A stretch of 64,000 nucleotides of DNA from contig CANSGN010000008.1 of the NCBI GenBank assembly GCA_947646415.1, forward strand, positions 1-64,000. The letters run 5' to 3'. The notes beneath the pieces are model-generated. The model had not been told where the DNA came from. It saw only the letters and a list, made by a program, of their open reading frames with translations, and did no database searches. Made by a program: the position numbers and the translations under genes. Positions 61,401-64,000 of the stretch are shown in pieces (position 1 is the stretch's first letter; each line of letters begins with the position of its first letter). The DNA is from an uncultured Clostridia bacterium (GTDB taxonomy: Bacteria; Bacillota; Clostridia; Christensenellales; UBA3700).

Positions 61401-64000
61401 GCAGATATCAACATTACTTCCGATAACGGAGCTTTGACAGAGATTTATAGTAAGAGTAACGGTTTTGATACTTCTAGAATTTCCGTAAGATTTTCGGATG
61501 AGACAAGAAAACAAACGGCAAAAGAAAAACTAGAGGGCATCGACGCAATTTATGATATCGAACAATTTAATACATATATCGAAGTTGTATCGGCAGGTTT
61601 CTATTCTGACAAATCGGGTAATAATCCTGTAACCGATGCAAACGAGGGCAGAGATGCTAAGTATTACTTGCTTGTTCATATAAGGGTAAAATCTATTTAC
61701 GATTTTGCTATAACAAACCAACAATCACAAAATAACTTGTATGTGTTTGAGGCAAATGCAGTTGATGATGAAGGTAATGCTATTGAATACCAAATCAACA
61801 ATACTTTGCAAACAGTTGATACTGTAGGTATTCAAAAGAAAGTCATTAATGATATGACTGTAGATTATATCGAAAAGACTTATTGGGAGCCAAACCCTGA
61901 TTTCAGTGTTACTTTGGGTGCTAACGAGTTGGTTTCGGGCGATACTATTGACGATGTTAAGATTACTTATCATACTAATGCAACAAAAGAGTCAAATGCA
62001 GGAAGATACGATGTAACTGCAACTATCGACGAAGATTGCATAAACTACAAATTGGCAAGCAATGCAAATACAAGGGGCGATTTTAGAATCAAGAGAGCTG
62101 TAATTTCCAACATTTATATCGACGGAGAGTTGAATTCTATCAGCTGTTTTGAAACCCCTAATGTAAAAGCTTATTTCTATGACGCTACAGGTATTAAAAC
62201 CGAGGCTCACAGAATTTACTTGGACATTATTTATAAAAACCAAGACAAGGAAGAATTTGAATTTATCCCGGGTAAGAGAGCTCCTATCGGTAAATACTTC
62301 TATGTTATCTTGATTGACGATGCAAACTTGATTAACTATGTTAACCTTAGCGACCCTAATATGCTTATCGGTCACTTTAGCGTTGTAGGAGATAACGTTG
62401 AAGAGGGAAGAAACTTCTTTATCAGAGACTTGGACCCTACAACTAGCGTTATTGAAGTTGAATTTGTCAACGGCTTTATCGATTTTAGGTCTTTGATTGA
62501 TTTTGAAACTAACGCTTTAAGAGATAAAATGATGATTTTGTACGGCGCTAACGAAGTTGAAAACACTATCATCAATGGAATTGGTTACTACATTGTTACT
62601 TTGAAAATCAAACGTGGCGACGATAGATATGCTCCTTTCACTAAAGAGTATGAGATAAAGGTTGTTCCTGCAACTATTATTGCTACTGATGACGATATAA
62701 AAGCTCCTAACACGCCTGTTGAAGAAGGTCAATTATCTATTGACGGCGTATACTTCGATAATAAAGTTGTTAACTTAACTACCGACAGTATAAGTAAATC
62801 TTTGCGTGACAAGCTTGAAGCTTTGCTTACCGAGGAGGAAATTGCTAACGGCGGTGTTACAAAATATTATGATTTCGATTTTACTTATAAGCTAAATAAC
62901 AGAACTGTAAGTGCAAGCAATGTTATCAATGTTGGTTACTACAATGTTTCACTTGCGATTTCCGGCGATAAAATTAATACGATTTATTTGTCGACAGGCT
63001 TTAATATCGTAACACGTGATTTGGATGTTATATTTGATACTGACAAATATGCAAGTGACGAGAACATTAAGGTTACTACAAATTCAAATGGTGTTATTAC
63101 TGTTTCAAAAGTATTTAATGGTTTGAATAACAAAATCAATTTGTCTTTGGAAAAGGAATTTGAGGCTACACTTAGACGTTTGCTTGGTGTTAATGCAAGC
63201 ACTCCTGAAAGTGAATTACCTTATCAATTCTCTGACAACGACAAAGCTGAGGCAGGTAATTATACTATCGCTTTGAACTTGACAGGTCTTGCTATCGGCG
63301 GTAGTCCTAATGTAAGATTGAGAAATGCTACTATTATTATTTCTATTTCTCAAAGAACTGTTGATTTGGAAGTAAGCGATATTAACGAAGTGTTTAAGGG
63401 CGGTACTTACTTGCTACTAACCGAAAACGACATTCAAGCTTTGATTGACAACGGTATTGCAGACCCTTATATGGACCCTGATACCGGTATTGCTCAAAAT
63501 ATCAACTCTTTATATTTCGGTATTGACGAGTACAAAGATTTGGGTGTTGAAGTTATAAGACAAAAACCATCTAACCCTGATGACATTGTGACAGGCGGCA
63601 AATTGGGATTGTATTTCCCTAACTCGGGTACTTACAATATCCCTATTAGAATGAGAGTTCCTAACCCTAACTTCAAAATAGGTAATGGCTCTATCCAGGC
63701 TACTATTGCAAAAGCACCTGTAAATTCAATCACTCTTCAAGCAGAGTATACTTTAGATGGTAAGTTGCATAAAGAAGATGTTTCCGAGGACGGCAAGTTC
63801 ACTATGGAATACAACGGCTACAATGTTGAGTTTAAGATTGGCGAACAAGGTTTGGCAGATTTGAATACTCTTGGTGTTCAAGAAAACGAAATCGAGTTTA
63901 CAAACAACATTCTTAGAGATGCAGGCTCTTACGAGGTAAGCGTTGCAGTTGATAATATGAATGTTTCAAGTGATGTTTATACTATTCAAGTGGAAATCAC
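58431..64000 (+). CDS. Very large exported protein with GLUG-like and MBG/Ig-like segments (incomplete at right edge)
   Basis: The frame opens at the ATG behind AGGAGGAATT, 14 bases after the giant lipoprotein, and stays open for at least 1856 codons to the window end. A signal/anchor segment spans about residues 10-32. GLUG-like repeats follow: GLVCGENRGTIQNV near 189, GGICGAQSGTLNNAYV near 230 and GAVAGYNIQGVKGV near 327. They suggest a beta-helical adhesin region. An Ig-like segment near 780 (ADANSGVKTVDVF) is followed by several beta-sandwich domains; the one near 1140-1225 (SNAGRYDVTATIDED, then NYKL) resembles MBG domains. It is co-transcribed with the lipoprotein and is probably a surface adhesin or S-layer-associated partner. 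The C-terminus is not seen. Confidence 0.85.
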   Translation, partial: MRESVKNKRKLIVTAVAVIIAMLLSVTTGLLIYSPKGNSTPEGTTDGLMGNVADSVNLDNSTTGKTNPDGTSGDRITTQAELKSAIQNNRSCYLANDVELDWGSGKPNGNSYTGTFNGNGKVVRLRTSSDGWPMLYEWKGSGDNYYGAGFVGVLAPGGVIKNVTFEYKSLTWKFASPTAWHNGKKNTIATFGLVCGENRGTIQNVRLDIDSAKVEMHADTYADEEYANKLLLGGICGAQSGTLNNAYVNITGNTELKVNTKNWRRVGGGFRALQMGITGGVYGAYTSATAALNTSNLMMKGGSGVILTADSEPSGTGSDQTGVLNFCGAVAGYNIQGVKGVVWDYQGSFWVRTKWANGAQYAPDDFESSKVAAMTGIPNGYYSPTATIVCANGSEWLSNSNERANYLLSGYGKNDMPTNSSVNWGMDTSDAKRGKIDRSFGKAKIDMAQYDAKFGSIEMKFTNDPGYLNIKRTMTGYGTYDCFFRVGTCATDAISSNPAVYYGSDNNKAFDVNFNMATDNMAADVQRFEIVTGKRLSGSTYGIQLLGNQSYTGNDYLTLFKNNAISAAAREKINEVKVDTNVVFDTSLIKILENDKVISGWNLIYPKRAAKITIQSTVDPNYAYVDHKNRFCFVPAAEMPALQMLPARNTVTVPSGWGKTQTINVLLRDDQNNTSNRIQNNAVDRVEYRVVGTTAFKSQAVTHTAANGFNFTISDSTPLAGAQYEIIGYKNDNPVVFSQFDDAGAVVPLNLGKNVFVDNIAPTLDDSQFDYLHETNVWFNADKTVEFEVADANSGVKTVDVFKTALDNQGNPIIGSYAERIYSTLQNNKVTFTADGYNKYHIKIYDQADNTKDYEFNAHIDKTNPDITADIEYYIKKITGGTDPYDPSKGSTKSVFATIRTNFGPAGGKVYFEAANQPDNELNTKGTVVQSVNNVFDAEIKTTMDGGTAYNFTLISNAVATKGDESSSLKKTINGTVVIIVKQETIEVLIADINITSDNGALTEIYSKSNGFDTSRISVRFSDETRKQTAKEKLEGIDAIYDIEQFNTYIEVVSAGFYSDKSGNNPVTDANEGRDAKYYLLVHIRVKSIYDFAITNQQSQNNLYVFEANAVDDEGNAIEYQINNTLQTVDTVGIQKKVINDMTVDYIEKTYWEPNPDFSVTLGANELVSGDTIDDVKITYHTNATKESNAGRYDVTATIDEDCINYKLASNANTRGDFRIKRAVISNIYIDGELNSISCFETPNVKAYFYDATGIKTEAHRIYLDIIYKNQDKEEFEFIPGKRAPIGKYFYVILIDDANLINYVNLSDPNMLIGHFSVVGDNVEEGRNFFIRDLDPTTSVIEVEFVNGFIDFRSLIDFETNALRDKMMILYGANEVENTIINGIGYYIVTLKIKRGDDRYAPFTKEYEIKVVPATIIATDDDIKAPNTPVEEGQLSIDGVYFDNKVVNLTTDSISKSLRDKLEALLTEEEIANGGVTKYYDFDFTYKLNNRTVSASNVINVGYYNVSLAISGDKINTIYLSTGFNIVTRDLDVIFDTDKYASDENIKVTTNSNGVITVSKVFNGLNNKINLSLEKEFEATLRRLLGVNASTPESELPYQFSDNDKAEAGNYTIALNLTGLAIGGSPNVRLRNATIIISISQRTVDLEVSDINEVFKGGTYLLLTENDIQALIDNGIADPYMDPDTGIAQNINSLYFGIDEYKDLGVEVIRQKPSNPDDIVTGGKLGLYFPNSGTYNIPIRMRVPNPNFKIGNGSIQATIAKAPVNSITLQAEYTLDGKLHKEDVSEDGKFTMEYNGYNVEFKIGEQGLADLNTLGVQENEIEFTNNILRDAGSYEVSVAVDNMNVSSDVYTIQVEI

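Noticed and set aside
59649-63202. Many minus-strand frames of 64-127 codons at the right end
   Set aside because: The plus strand is one continuous open frame with signal peptide and ribosome site through the whole stretch; the minus-strand frames are its shadows.

Overview
The window reads as a chromosomal segment of a low-GC, anaerobic, endospore-forming Firmicute, most like an uncultured gut Clostridia relative. The support is AT-rich DNA with sigma-A type promoters and AGGAGG-like ribosome sites, spoIVA, a ctsR-mcsA-mcsB-clpC operon with CIRCE and CtsR boxes, a Clostridia-type glgBCDAP glycogen cluster, a stand-alone MetH activation-domain protein, and Gram-positive lipoproteins. No rRNA, tRNA or CRISPR array is visible. 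The only hint of a transposon is a short hairpin at the left edge.

Layout. Bases 1-2.7 kb (minus strand) hold an Lsa-like ABC-F ribosome-protection ATPase behind an apparent ribosome-mediated attenuator, then a TtcA-like tRNA thiolase. Bases 2.8-7.9 kb carry a COG2426 membrane protein, a sodium:neurotransmitter-symporter family transporter, and walJ - CPBP protease - rlmH, followed by two exact-period 165-bp tandem repeats. Bases 8.3-17.3 kb carry an M14 peptidase, tadA, pth, mfd, a PrsA/SurA-like lipoprotein, an ADP-ribose pyrophosphatase and a GNAT acetyltransferase. A dockerin-tailed exported protein (17.7-19.4 kb) sits behind a 26-bp inverted repeat. The class III heat-shock operon (19.5-24.2 kb) and long-form hpf follow.

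Bases 25.0-27.5 kb (minus) encode a DUF1538 membrane protein with two P-II-like regulators. Bases 27.6-31.1 kb hold a YjbR protein, a promoter-driven 64-residue orphan, an anSME-like radical SAM/SPASM enzyme, and a GT2 glycosyltransferase lacking the usual DxD. Bases 31.1-35.0 kb form a methionine/folate block: metF, a detached MetH activation domain, and MetH lacking that domain, with a strong hairpin before metH. A membrane-anchored SGNH hydrolase and spoIVA come next. Bases 37.8-46.6 kb are the glycogen cluster (glgB, glgC, glgD, glgA, then glgP from its own promoter with a structured leader). GlgA (N-terminus) and GlgP (C-terminus) both carry Lys/Ala/Thr-rich tails.

Bases 46.8-48.3 kb (minus) encode a DUF1624 acyltransferase-like membrane protein and a membrane protein of unknown function. 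From 48.9 kb to the right edge there is a two-gene surface operon: a 3150-residue lipoprotein built from about 320-residue tandem repeats, and a second exported protein of more than 1850 residues (GLUG-like and MBG/Ig-like segments) that runs off the window. The most unusual material is this giant repeat lipoprotein operon, the ABC-F attenuator, the orphan peptide/radical SAM pair, the P-II/DUF1538 unit, and a recurrent short intergenic motif (core GAAAATCGGTACTAAA).
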